Source: Armigeres subalbatus (lineage: Eukaryota; Arthropoda; Insecta; Diptera; Culicidae). From it: a stretch of 64,000 nt of DNA. How positions within the stretch are numbered: position 1 is the stretch's first letter; the number at the start of each line of letters is the position of its first letter. A model generated the notes under the pieces. The model was not told the origin of the DNA, did no database searches, and saw nothing but the letters and a program-made list of their open reading frames with translations. The position numbers were made by a program, and so were the translations under genes. The stretch lies in NCBI RefSeq assembly GCF_024139115.2, contig NW_026943198.1, positions 1 through 64,000 on the forward strand. Direction: 5' to 3'. Of this stretch, positions 22,421 through 32,953 are shown piece after piece.

Positions 22421-23388
22421 ACATCACATAATGTGTCATAAACTGCATAACTTTTCTAAGTGAATACTTGATCTATACTTCTGAGATATTCTCGGACTCT
22501 AGTAGCATAAAAACTACACACTAACATTTCTCTCCTGAGCCTCCCGGAGCTAGCAGAAATAATAACGTACTTCTAGAAAAAAATCAACAATTTTATGGAA
22601 GAGCAGAAACTATTAGAAACTTCAAGACTTCTTCGAAAATCTCAAAACATAATTGAAACCTTTTTGGAATAGAAAGAATTCCTCACAGACTCTGAGGTGC
22701 TTTTCGGAAAAGAATTCTCCTTCACAATCCCCGAAACCTCCACGATTGTCAGTTTAGCCTCTGATAAACTAGCCTCTGATAAACAGCGCCACTGTGTTCT
22801 GCAATCTATGCTGAAAGCATGTTGCGAAAAGAATTTTCTCGTGTCAAGTCAGGTACCACAAAAGTTTATGTTAGTATCGACTAAAAGTCAGCTACGGCAA
22901 TGAAACCCGTAGAATAAAATGTACTTACAAGGCTCAGTATGTTATTTGAAGAAGATTTATCGCAACAAATTTTATTCAAATGTGAAATAGACAGGTATGA
23001 AAAAAATTGATTAGGCTTTAAAATTCATGAAATGAAAAACAAATGTTGCAAATGTACTGCGACCCGCTTTAGCAGTTCAATATTGCTATGGGGCCCTTGA
23101 TACTAAGCATGCTGGGAACTGTAGGGTTTGAGTGAGTTACCATCAGCGTGTGATTATACATTACCACCTCTGCGTGTCAATCGGTAAGCAGCAAGCCATG
23201 ATCTTTTTGTCAGATCTCCGTGGCGTGCACACGCACCGACGGAGAGCTGCTGTCCTCGCATTTCGCTCCAGCCATTTTGAGCCACACAGTGACCACTGTG
23301 CTAGATCGTCGGTCCATTAGATGAGCCATACTTGTGTTGTATTCATCTCCGAGAAACACACAATCTCGTTCGATGTCCATGTAAATGA
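22421..23388. other. Unassigned sequence
   Basis: No gene is supported. The segment at 23150-23380 is more GC-rich and lies immediately upstream of the Cys/His ORF, so it could be 5' sequence of the same retroelement fragment. Confidence 0.3.
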
Positions 23389-23805
23389 AGTGAAGAGAAT
23401 GACTCTCGTAAACTACTTGAATGTGCGCACTGCCATAAGTGCTTACATTTTAAGTGCAAGGATATAATTGGAATCGCTGTGCGGAAAGTTCGTGATCAAA
23501 CATATTATTGCTCTGTGGAGTGCCGTGAAATACATCAAGTGTCAACCCATTCTGCAGCGATGGCTTCCCAGGTTCTTCAAGAAGTGCGTAAGGTACTGGA
23601 CGGAGTCAAACAAACGCGGGCCGAGATGCTTGAAATGAGATCAACGGTTGCTGAGTTGGATAAGTCCTACAACTTTTTGTCTGATAAGCTGGATACTATG
23701 ATGGATAAAATGAAATCTTTTCGGAGTGCGCAAAAGGATCTGGAGACGAGATTCGAGGTCATACAACAGAACATACAGGAACTGTTCAATTTTCCATCTC
23801 ACTGA
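23389..23805 (+). CDS. Cys/His-cluster plus coiled-coil ORF, possibly a retroelement Gag/ORF1 fragment
   Basis: Read from the stop before 23389, the frame has a Cys/His cluster, ECAHCHKCLHFKC, followed about 20 residues later by YYCSVECREIH. This spacing resembles a PHD-like zinc finger with some ligands missing. A Met in mid-frame (23479) is not a convincing start. From about residue 60 a heptad-rich segment follows (VLQEVRKVLDGVKQTRAEML to IQQNIQELF), predicted by eye as coiled coil. PHD finger plus coiled coil is seen in ORF1 or Gag of some insect retroelements, which is my preferred reading. A host gene exon is the alternative. No RT follows. Confidence 0.45.
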   Translation, partial: SEENDSRKLLECAHCHKCLHFKCKDIIGIAVRKVRDQTYYCSVECREIHQVSTHSAAMASQVLQEVRKVLDGVKQTRAEMLEMRSTVAELDKSYNFLSDKLDTMMDKMKSFRSAQKDLETRFEVIQQNIQELFNFPSH

Positions 23806-25368
23806 ACATATATTCATCTCATCGCAAAACAGAGAAATAAAGCACCAATCTTGCTGCTTCTTTTTGCTAACATGCGTGCTCACTGCTGAGAAAAATCACA
23901 AAAATAAATAACAAATCAAATACCATTTCATTGTTTTTGATGGGATGGATATGGGAGCTATGAGATGAAGTGCCGAACCGTTCCCCTAATGTTCCATACA
24001 AAATGTAGCTTATCCGAGTAGAAATTTCTGCAAAGTACAGAAAACAAACGCTTGGCGACGGCAGAAGGATCAATCGAAACAATGTTCTTACGTTGTCCAA
24101 TGTCTACCTTGCGGTCGTGTCTTGTACACAACCTTTCTGATTTTTTTCTTAAGACTATATCTTACTAAATTCTATAACAATTCTCTTGCATAAAAAGTTG
24201 TTTTCCGAACACATGCAGCCCATTAGCATGCTTCTCATTTGTACAATAACACTAATCTCTTATCAAGAAAACGACGCCTTTGCTGCTCTGTCGGAAGTGT
24301 CCGTGACCCAAATGACAGATGCTGCCATTTAGTCCGGTCCCACTGAAGATAGAGCTCCAGCAAGTTAGAATTTAAAAAACACATGAGTGCACGGCTAGTT
24401 TCACTATCTGCTGCATCTGTCTGTAGTGATTCTCACGGCTCCTCGTGAAATATGTATGCAGTTTATGATTCCTTTGCATGCATTGGCTGCTGCTATGTAT
24501 GATGCACGGGCAAAATAACTTCCACGAGGGGTCATCACTTATGACGATACGGTTGGAAAAGGATTTTTTCCTCCCCCGGCACTCGTCATCATTAGAAACA
24601 TACAACGTCGTCAACGGTGTGTGATATGCTGCGCTCCGCAGCCTCGGAAGGATGATGAATCTCTATTTATGCCCGGTGAATGTGTTACGAGCGACTGCAT
24701 CTGGGAGTGCATTTACGCCCTTCGGCGCTGCCTACCCACCCATACATACCCAGGAACGATGCAGAAGCGGTTAGTGCTCATCGTCCGTGCTTGATGGCAT
24801 TTCTATGACTACGCTGAAGGACTCCCACTGCGGTTGGTACCCACGGGGAACGTTGTCATACCACGGATCTCGTGGGTTTGTCAGATGGCTCACTTAAGGC
24901 TCTGTCACTTGAGAAATGGAATGTCGTTTGGGGGAATTCCGAACAGTGCATATAGTTAGTATGAGGGTTGAGGACTCGCGACCGCCTTCTAAAATCGATC
25001 TAAACACGGTTTGGGCATATGGAATTATTAATTCGCGATTTTATCAATTTCAAGCTTTCATTTCTTAGAATTTCATTTTTTAAGTTTTTTAACCAGTAAA
25101 ATAATTTCTTAACACTATTACTGACTCATTGCAATTTTTAATTTTCAGAGTTATTTTTTATTTTCCGTGTAACGATCTGAATAAATATTTTAGAGTGTAA
25201 CATTCATCACTATAACCTTCTATTGAATAAGGTTAGTTTTAGAAAAATACTAAACTATAAATATTTCACCCTTCAAAGGTATACGAGCGAAAACACTGTT
25301 CCTCTGTTATTACTCAATTTTAAATATTTTTTTTTTATAAATGTGTAGAATATTTAAAAATGACTTCA
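23806..25368. other. Unassigned sequence
   Basis: No gene, RNA or clear repeat. Composition at 24230-24960 is more balanced than the flanks and might be single-copy DNA, but no splice-bounded coding run stands out. Confidence 0.35.
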
Positions 25369-25443
25369 ACGAGCTCGGTGGTCTAGTGGCTACCGCTTCT
25401 GCCTTATAAGCAGAAGGTCGTGGGTTCAATTCCAGGCTCGTCC
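25369..25443 (+). repeat. tRNA-like sequence with UAU-type anticodon loop (SINE head or tRNA pseudogene)
   Basis: TGGTCTAGTGGC is a good A box and GGTTCAATTCC a perfect B box. The anticodon arm TTCTGC-CTTATAA-GCAGAA would display TAT (isoleucine). The T arm does not pair beyond two base pairs. The outer stem that does pair, ACGAGC with GCTCGT, is out of register with the A box. So it resembles a SINE head more than a functional tRNA. A decayed copy is at 22362. Confidence 0.55.
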
Positions 25444-26114
25444 ATTTCCTACCTTGTATTTCTATCTCAGTTTTTTCTGTGTTTCACGTTCTACCAAAAC
25501 GATTCTTACTGTTATAACCTTCAACACAATCCTAAAACCTCCCGTGGCACCTATGAGAGGTCGTAGAGTTTTCTGCATCTTTCTTAAGTAGGTGTCCAAC
25601 AAACCATCCTTTCCCTTCCTCAGCATTCGCAAGGACGTGGCCAGGACAGATCTCGACTATTGGAGAGTGCATTGCTTTCATTAGTCCCAAATCAATATCT
25701 GTGGTAACGGATGAAAATGATGCCACTCTCATACAATAGTCTTGGCTTGTCTTGTACCACCTACGAATTTGTGCGAATTGCTCAATGCTAATGCTAATGC
25801 TAGAATATTTAAAATTGACTTTAAACCACATTTAAACATGCATTGAAGTTTATATTATTGATCAACATATTTTTTTTTTTGAAATCTGATCAATTCAAAA
25901 TTACAAATAATAGTCAAAATACCACTACTAAAGGTGGTCTTGGGCATTAGAGAGTTAAGATGGTATTCGCTTCCGATCCGACAGGTACATAAAGGCATGG
26001 AACACAGCGAGTCAGGTGGGCTGACTTGGCGAGCGTGAGGCGTATTCCAGGATGAAGAAATGTGGCCTCGAACCGTGTATACTCCCGTCAAATTGTTGAT
26101 TCTGTGGCGTTAAT
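25444..26114. other. Unassigned, probably old repeat
   Basis: The stretch 25545-25805 ends in the triplet-like tandem AATGCTAATGCTAATGCTAG, suggesting a retroelement tail in plus orientation. No motif identifies it. The rest precedes the R1 element without features. Confidence 0.35.
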
Positions 26115-26351
26115 AAAACCGTGGCGGGCCTTCTAGCACGCTGTCCAATCCTGCCACCAAGCTTTGCCTGCTGGGTGGGAGTAGGCTTAGATGCCCTTTC
26201 CTGACTTGCGCTAATCTGGCTCTGAACACGTAAGTGTCAACCCTTGCATGGCCTCCTGCATGCCGTAAGGCATGCAAAGATAACCATGGGATCATGAAAG
26301 GCGACTACTCCAGTAGGATTCGACGGCAGCCACAAGGGTGACCCATTTACA

Positions 26352-27359
26352 ATGAGTGAAACAAAACAAAATAATTCTTTCGATGATGCGTTAAGCATTG
26401 AGGTGGTTGACCCCTTCGCCAAGGGGGGTTTGGCGAAGTCTCCTCCCAGGGAGGCGGAGAGCGGAGTGACGGGGGCTGCAACTAGCAGTACCTGAGTCTC
26501 CCCAACAGTGATGGGGTATAACCCTATCAGCACGCTCGGCGAGCCACTACCCGAGATGTGGCTGGTCGCCGAGCAACTCGATGATATCATCGAGTTTGCG
26601 AACGCAAGGCAGAACAGGAGGAAGGAACAGAAGGAACTGAAACAGAACCTTCGGATGCTTCGCCAGGCTGTTCGAGTCGCAAGACAAGAACAGGATGCGT
26701 TTATCAGGCGGGTGGTGGGAAGAGAGAAGGCCGACAAAGATGCTTAAACAAATGCTTTCTCCTTCCTTGGAAGAACAACCATGGCCCAAGAAGCGTTTAA
26801 TTTAGCCTTGACGGCTAATGAAGAAAAGACTGCGCCTAGCCCGAAACGGCTCAGGCAGCAATCCGGCGAAGGCACTCAGAGCAAAGCCAAACGACGTGCA
26901 ACCGTTAAGGCCAAATGTGGTCTGGGTGGAGAAGATCGGGGTGCAGAGGAGCCCGAAGGGCGTCGACCCGAGAAAGTGGCTTCTCGGCCCAAAAAGGCGA
27001 AAGGCATCAACCAGGCACAAGTCGCCGGGTCACAAGAGGGTACCAGAGGTCGACAAGACCTCTGTACGCCTAAGAGGCGGTCCCTTTGGCACGTGTGTAG
27101 CCTACCTTTGGTTGCCGGTTGCAGAAGCCAAAAAGGTAATGCAGCGAGAGAAGTTGAAGATCGGCTGGTCAGTACAGTGAGCAAACTCCAACCGCCTTCA
27201 GTGGACAGGTGCTATCGGTGCTTAGAGTTGGGACGTAAGTCCTACAACTGTAAGGGCCCAGACCGTAGCAACCTGTGTCGTCTTTGTGGTGAGGAAGGGT
27301 ACAAGGCGCATGCATCTGCGCCAGCAAAAAGCGAGCCTGTAACCATGTTATTCCCGTAA
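26352..27359 (+). pseudogene. R1 ORF1 (Gag-like) with two internal stops
   Basis: One frame runs from ATG at 26352 to the stop at 27359, interrupted only by TGA near 26493 and TAA at 26745. The middle part (26508-26747) is helical and charged: RQNRRKEQKELKQNLRMLRQ. A basic Ala/Pro/Lys-rich tract follows. Near the C terminus lie two zinc knuckles, CYRCLELGRKSYNC and CRLCGEEGYKAHAS. In the first, the His expected after Gly is Arg; in the second, His is Tyr and the last Cys is Ser. Nucleic-acid binding would be impaired. R1-clade ORF1 proteins normally bind element RNA through such knuckles. Confidence 0.75.
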
Positions 27360-27394
27360 CCACGGGTTTCCCGTTACTTGATTGCACCATCACA

Positions 27395-27742
27395 GGAAAA
27401 AAATGTGAGTCGTCAAAATGTTGAACGATGCAAAATTAAACATGAAAACACATTCAACTTACCTGCAACTTAATTTAAACAAACAATAAAATTTGTAAAG
27501 ATGCATTGAAGTTACATGGTAAAAAATATGCAACTTAATGATTTTGTTTCGTGTTTGCAACATGAAGTGCAGTATTCTTTGTTTGTTTGTTTCCAAATGT
27601 CAAACACGTACTGCATTGCAATTTTAATGAAACATTGATCACGATTCGAACGTTTTTGACATCTTGATGCTACTTTTTCGTGCTTTGATGTTTTTTCAAT
27701 GCCTTTAATGAAACTAAATAGAAACAAGGTGCTTTTAGGAAG
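27395..27742. mobile_element. AT-rich segment replacing the R1 endonuclease N terminus
   Basis: Base composition drops sharply between the end of ORF1 and the GDFNAW motif of the endonuclease. About 340 bp of AT-rich, non-coding DNA occupies the place of the first half of the endonuclease. The words GTTTGCAACATG and GCAACTTAAT recur within it. No clear terminal repeats or duplication are visible, so it may be an insertion accompanied by deletion. Confidence 0.5.
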
Positions 27743-28040
27743 ATGTTGCGTGTGCTACCTGGGTCGTCATAGCAGGAGATTTTAACGCTTGGGCAGTGCA
27801 GTGGGGCAGCCGCTGCATCAATCGAAGGGGTCAAGCGTTACTAGAGGCGCTAGCGAAGCTCGACGCAGTGCTAGTCAATGATGGTTCCGCTAGCATGTGC
27901 CGAAGGAACGGGGTCGAGTCATGGATTGACGTAAAGTTTGTCAGTCCTGCTCTGGCACCAGACTTGGACTGAAGGGTGGACGAGGGTTACACCCATAGTG
28001 ATCATCTAGCAATTCGCTTTAAGATCATCTTTATGATCAT
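27742..28040 (+). pseudogene. R1 endonuclease, C-terminal half
   Basis: In one frame the APE-type endonuclease motifs WVVIAGDFNAWAVQWGS near 27755-27805 and, after an in-frame stop near 27970, the terminal THSDHLAIRF can be read. The Asp/Asn of GDFNAW and the SDH triad are intact, but the N-terminal Asn/Glu motifs are lost to the AT-rich segment. It would cleave the target strand; here it is defunct. Confidence 0.75.
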
Positions 28041-28049
28041 CTATATGGC

Positions 28050-28999
28050 GTGCAACATCCGAGGTCCGGGGATCCCTATCAGGTCCGGGGGTGGAGAACC
28101 AATCACTTCAACAGCGAAGTTTTCACCGCGGCCCTGGGACTGGAAGCCAACACTGAAGGTCTAAGCGGGGATGCGTTGGTAGCTGTATTATCACGCGCGT
28201 GTGACGCCACCATGCCGAGTAAAGCCCTGCCGAAAAATGGCAGGCGCCCGGTATACTGGTGGAGTCCCGAGATTGCGGCCCTTCGATCAACCTGCCTCAA
28301 GGCTAGACGAAGGATGCAACGTGCCCGCACCGAGGATGAAAGAGCGGACCGCCGTGAAGTGTTTAGAGCTGCGAAACTGGCCTTTAACAAGGCCATCAAG
28401 AGCAGTAAGAGAGCATGTTTTGACAACCTATGCGAAAGAGCCAACGCGAATCCGTGGGGTGACGCCTACAGGATAATGATGGCCAAGACCAAAGGGAGCT
28501 CTTCACCCCCTGAACGGTCCCCGGATAGGTTGGCGAGGATTATCGAGGTACTATTCCCGTCTCGAGCCACAAGTCCCTGGCCACCTGCACCACAAGGCAA
28601 TATGGGTGCGCCCGAAATGGTGGCTCCGGTGACGAACGAAGAGTTACTCACGGTGGCCAAATTCCTGGTAACGAACAAAGCTCCAGGCCCTGATGGAGTT
28701 CCGAATAGCGCTCTCAAGGCAGCAATCATAGCAAACAAGAACATGTTCAGGCCAGCTATGCAAAAATGCCTAGATGAGTGTAGATTCGCCGAAAGATGGA
28801 AGAGACAGATACTGGTGTTGTTGCCGAAGGCCAGAAAGCCGCCGGGTGATCCATCGGCGCATAGACCAATCTGCCTTATAGACACGACGGGCAAGTTGCT
28901 AGAGGGGATCATCCTCAACAGGCTGACCCTGTACTCAGAGGGTACGAACGGCCTGTCTAACAACCAGTTTGGTTTTCGCAAGGGTAAGTCCACATTGGA
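28050..28999 (+). pseudogene. R1 ORF2: linker and first RT blocks
   Basis: The frame includes the post-endonuclease helical linker (LPKNGRRPVYWWSPEIAALR near residue 60, KAFNKAIKSSKRACF-like region near 112) and the first RT blocks: LVTNKAPGPDGVPNSALK near 205, IDTTGKLLEGIILNRL near 275 and NQFGFRKGKSTLE near 303. At 28999 the coding sequence passes in frame into the inserted RTE copy, so the open frame continues to 29921 as a chimera. Confidence 0.85.
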
Positions 29000-29921
29000 A
29001 CTGTACCGCGCTAATAACGCACGAAAGTTCTATGAGAAGTTGAACCGTTCACGTAAGGGCCACGTGCCACAGCCCGATATGTGTAAGGACATAAACGGGA
29101 ACCTTCTTACGAACGAGCGTGAGGTGATCCAAAGGTGGCGGCAGCACTACGAAGAGCACCTGAATGGCGATATGGCAGACAACGGTGGCGGTATGGTAAT
29201 GAACCTAGGAGCACGCGCGCAGGACATGCGACTTCCGGCTCTGAATCTCCAGGAAATCCAGGAGGAGATCGGCCGGCTGAAAAACAACAAAGCCCCTGGA
29301 GTTGACCAACTACCAGGAGAGCTGTTTAAACACGGTGGTGAAACACTGGCTAGAGCACTGCACTGGGTGATTACCAAGGTTTGGGAGGATGAGGTTCTGC
29401 CGCAGGAGTGGATGGAAGGTGTCGTGTGTCCCATCTACAAAAAGGGCGATAAGCTGGATTGTAGCAACAACCGCGCAATCACATTGCTGAACGCCGCCTA
29501 CAAGGTACTCTCCCAAATTTTATGCCGTCGACTAACACCAATTGCAAGAGAGTTCGTGGGGCAGTACCAGGCGGGATTTATGGGTGAACGCTCTACCACA
29601 GACCAGGTGTTCGCCATACGTCAGGTATTGCAGAAATGCCGCGAATACAACGTGCCCACACATCATCTATTTATCGACTTCAAAGCCGCATATGATACAA
29701 TCGATCGGGACCAGCTATGGCAGCTAATGCACGAAAACGGATTTCCGGATAAACTGATACGGTTGATCAAGGCGACGATGGATCGGGTGATGTGCGTAGT
29801 TCGAGTTTCAGGGCATTCTCGAGTCCCTTCGAAACCCGTAGAGGGTTACGGCAAGGTGATGGTCTTTCGTGTCTGCTATTCAACATCGCTTTGGAGGAGT
29901 AATACGAAGGGCAGGGATTGA
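29000..29921 (+). pseudogene. RTE linker and RT, N-terminal part (in frame with R1)
   Basis: Residues continue from R1 without a stop: ARKFYEKLNRSRKGHVPQP, LTNEREVIQRWRQHYEEHLN, EIGRLKNNKAPGVDQLPGEL, VCPIYKKGDKLDCSNNR, QYQAGFMGERSTTDQ, and motif A FIDFKAAYDTIDRDQLW near 29675. Near 29810 the true frame shifts: motif B RRGLRQGDGLSCLLFNI is readable in the next frame at about 29847-29895. A second shift at about 29900 restores the downstream frame. Confidence 0.85.
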
Positions 29922-30774
29922 CACGAGTGGTACGATTTTCACGAAGTCCGTCCAGTTATTTGGCTTCGCCGACGACATTGATATCATGGCACGTAACTTT
30001 GAGAGGATGGAGGAAGCCTACATCAGACTGAAAAGCGAAGCTAAACGGATTGGACTAGTCATCAACACGTCGAAGACGAAGTACATGATAGGAAGAGGCT
30101 CAAGAGAGGTCAATGTGAGCCACCCACCACGAGTTTCTATCGGTGGTGACGAAATCGAGGTGGTTGAAGAATTCGTGTACTTGGGCTCACTGGTGACCGC
30201 CGATAACGATACCAGCAGAGAAATTCGGAGACGCATAGTGGCTGGAAATCGTACGTACTTTGGACTCCGCAAGACGCTCCGATCGAATAGAGTTCGCCGC
30301 CGTACCAAACTGACTATCTACAAAACGCTTATAAGACCGGTAGTTCTCTACGGACACGAGACCTGGACGATGCTCGTGGAGGACCAACGCGCACTGGGAG
30401 TTTTCGAAAGGAAAGTGTTGCGTACCATCTATGGTGGGGTGCAGATGGCGGACGGTACGTGGAGGAGGCGAATGAACCACGAGTTGCATCAGCTGTTGGG
30501 AGAACCATCCATCGTTCACACCGCGAAAATCGGAAGACTGCGGTGGGCCGGGCACGTAGCCAGAATGTCGGACAGTAATCCCGTGAAAATGGTTCTCGAC
30601 AACGATCCGACGGGAACAAGAAGGCGAGGTGCACAGCGGGCAAGGTGGATCGATCAGGTGGAGGACGACTTGCGGACCCTCCGCAGACTGCGTGGTTGGC
30701 GAAGTGCAGCCTTGAACCGAGCTGAATGGAGAAGTCTTTTATGTGCAGCACAGGCCACTCCGGCCTTAGTCTGA
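29869..30774 (+). pseudogene. RTE RT, C-terminal part
   Basis: After the frameshifts the RT resumes with RRAGIDTSGTIF, motif C LFGFADDIDIM at about 29958-29990, LVINTSKTKYMIG, VVEEFVYLGSLVT and the conserved C-terminal YGHETWTML, VFERKVLRTIYGG, GRLRWAGHVARM and RRRGAQRARW phrases, ending ATPALV just before the tail. The block is 301 codons and almost undamaged, suggesting a fairly recent copy relative to the host R1. Confidence 0.88.
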
Positions 30775-30788
30775 TGATAAATAAATAA

Positions 30789-31625
30789 AAGTCCACATTG
30801 GACGCTATTAACTCGGTGGTAAAAACCGCCGAGATAGCGATCCAACAGAAAAGGCGAGGTATGCGATACTGTGCGTTAGTGACACTTGATGTGAAGAACG
30901 CATTCAACAACGCAAGCTGGGATGCCATAGCTCTCGTAACACCGGCTTGGCCGGTGAGCCTGTACCGGATTTTGGAAAGCTATTTCCAGAACCGTGTACT
31001 ATTATACGAAACCGTTGCCGGTCAGAGAAGCGTACCTATTACCGCAGGAGTTCCGCAAGGTTCAATACTGGGCCCGGTACTATGGAACCTTATGTATGAA
31101 GGGGTTCTGTAGCTAAAGTTCCCTCCTGGTGTTAAGATCGTCGGTTTCGCAGATGACGTAACCTTGGAGATCTACGGGGAATCAATTCCCGAGGTAGAAC
31201 TGACTGCAGCACACGCGATCAGCACGGTGGAGGATTGGATGAGCGTTAGAGGCCTGCAGCTCGTTCAACATAAGACGGAGGTGGTTATCGTCAACAACCG
31301 CAAGTTGGTTCAACATGCAGTGATTCACGTGGGTGAAGTCGCGATCGCATCAAAGCGGAGTTTGAAGCTCCTTGGGGTTGTAATAGACGACAAGCTGACC
31401 TTCGCCAGCCATGTCGACTACGCGTGCATGAGGGCTTCGACTCCTGTTGCGGCATGATGTCCAACAGTTCCACGGTGTGTGCCAGTAGACGTAGGCTACT
31501 GTCAGGCGTTGCCGTATCTATTCTAGGTACGGCGGCCCGTCCTGGGCGAGAGCTCTGGGGGTAACCAGTTACTTACGGAAGCTGGAGAGCACGTACCGCT
31601 TAATGTGTCTCAGAGTGATATCTAC
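30789..31625 (+). pseudogene. R1 RT, central part
   Basis: After the second TSD copy the R1 RT continues: motif A VTLDVKNAFNNASWDAI near 30880-30930, motif B TAGVPQGSILGPVLWNL near 31039-31090, an in-frame TAG at 31110-31112, then motif C IVGFADDVTLEIYG near 31137 and SLKLLGVVIDDKLTF near 31357. Beyond 31457 the frame shifts; SRRRLLSGVAVSILGTAARP can be read in another frame to about 31545. Catalytic Asp residues are present but the stop and shifts disable it. Confidence 0.85.
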
Positions 31626-32370
31626 CTGAGTGATCTGGTTGTGCTGAGGCAGGAGTGTCATAGCGTGTCTCCGCCGCTATTGTCACCTCAAAGCGCAGCA
31701 GAAGTCTGAGTATGGACTGCACATGCTGAGGCAGGAGTCGAGGTATCCCATCGACACCTCGAGGCATTGCAGTGGAGTGTTAGAGTGAGCACCCGAAAAA
31801 GGGTCACATGGAGCGAATGGTCTTTGGAGAAGCTGCTTCGGCGGCAGGGTAGCAGTGGGTTGTACCCACACACCTACAGCTGTGCACATGTGGTGCATGG
31901 GGAGTGTCCCCTTCGGCAGGGTAGCGTATGGTCTGCTTCGGCAGTGGTGTGATTGATCTGCTCGTGCTGAGGCAGAGTGTCGTAGCGCAATATCTGTAGG
32001 CCCAGGCAGTTACCGCTATTGACACCTCGAGGCATGGCAGCGGAGCGTCCGGGAGAGCATCCAAGTAAGACTCAAATGGAGTGAATGGGGTGCGAGCACC
32101 CAAGTCAGTCTCGCGTGGGACGAGTGCCTGTGTGAGCGATAATGAGTGAGTACGCTTAGTACTGCCGTCCCCCCAGAAGTAGTACTGCGAGGTAGTTCCT
32201 GGGGGAAACGATGGTGGAGCCCAAGGGAGTTTAGTCGGTATTACCGGTATGGTCGAGTCAGACACTCCAGTACACTTCCGTGTGGTAGTTTGGCAACTAC
32301 AATGCACGTGTACTGGGTTAGTGTGTAAATGCATTCTCCCTTGTAAAAAAAAAAAAAAAAAAAAAAAAAA
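31625..32370 (+). mobile_element. 3'-UTR-only R1-family copy, poly(A) tail and 14-bp TSD
   Basis: CAGAGTGATATCTA is present at 31611-31624 and 32371-32384, and the insert ends in 26 A at 32345-32370. Its body shares phrases with the 3' UTR of the host element at 33090-33600: CACCTCGAGGCATGGCAG, CCTGTGTGAGCG, GAATGAGCGAGTAC-like and CAGAAGTA. This is a 5'-truncated member of the same family that landed inside its relative. ORFs within it are not meaningful. Confidence 0.93.
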
Positions 32371-32384
32371 CAGAGTGATATCTA

Positions 32385-32953
32385 TCTACCACACGATATC
32401 ACATGATGCAGCCTGCGTGATTGCGAGCATGATGCCAGTGCGGCTGGTCATCCGGGAAGACGAGGAGTGTTTCGAGCTACGTGGCAGCAGAGGAGGCCGC
32501 GAACGCATCAGGGTGACTTCGGTTGCTAGTTGGCAGCGCGAGTGGGATAACTCGTCTAAAGGTAGGTGGACCCACCGGCTGATACCTAACATATCGAGCT
32601 GGGTGGAGAGACCCCATAAGGAAGTTCACTTCCATCTGACACAATTCCTGTCAGGCCATGGTTGCTTCCGGCAGTACCTCCACAGGTTTGGGCACGCGGA
32701 GAGCCCCGTCTGCCCTGACTGCCCAGGTTTTGACGAAACTGCAGAGCACATACTGTTCGTATGTCCTCGTTTCGACGTCGAAAGAAGAGCTATGCTAGAC
32801 GTTTGCGGTCGGGACACAACCCCGACCCTTATCCAGAGGATGTGCCAAGCGGTGGAGAAGTGGAACGCAGTTTCGACTGCAACCACTCAGATTGCCTGCA
32901 GTTTGCAGAGAATCTGGCGCGCCGAGCAACAGTCGACAAGCGTTAACTTGTGA
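32385..32953 (+). pseudogene. R1 ORF2 C terminus with CCHC finger
   Basis: The frame reads CVIASMMPVRLVIREDEEC near 32417, VASWQREWDNSSKGRWTHRL near 32520, FHLTQFLSGHGCFRQYLHRF near 32630, and the C-terminal zinc finger CPDCPGFDETAEHILFVCPR at about 32711-32770, ending at 32953. The finger's Cys, Cys, His and Cys are intact. The open frame begins in the preceding insert, but true R1 coding starts after the second TSD copy. Confidence 0.87.

Larger units (their letters stand above)
29000..30788 (+). mobile_element. 5'-truncated RTE retrotransposon inserted in R1, 14-bp TSD
   Basis: AAGTCCACATTGGA occurs at 28986-28999 and again at 30789-30802, exactly bracketing the insert. The R1 frame resumes after the second copy (KSTLDAINSVVKTAE). 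The insert starts within the RTE linker and ends with the tail GATGATAAATAAATAA. It is related to the minus-strand RTE at 14395-17445 and to the fragments at 3134 and 33628. Confidence 0.95.

Noticed and set aside
28103..28993. Minus-strand ORFs of 113 and 175 codons
   Set aside because: They are shadows of the GC-rich R1 ORF2 on the plus strand.
28050..29921. Single 623-codon novel reverse transcriptase
   Set aside because: The 14-bp duplication at 28986 and 30789 shows it is two elements joined by insertion.
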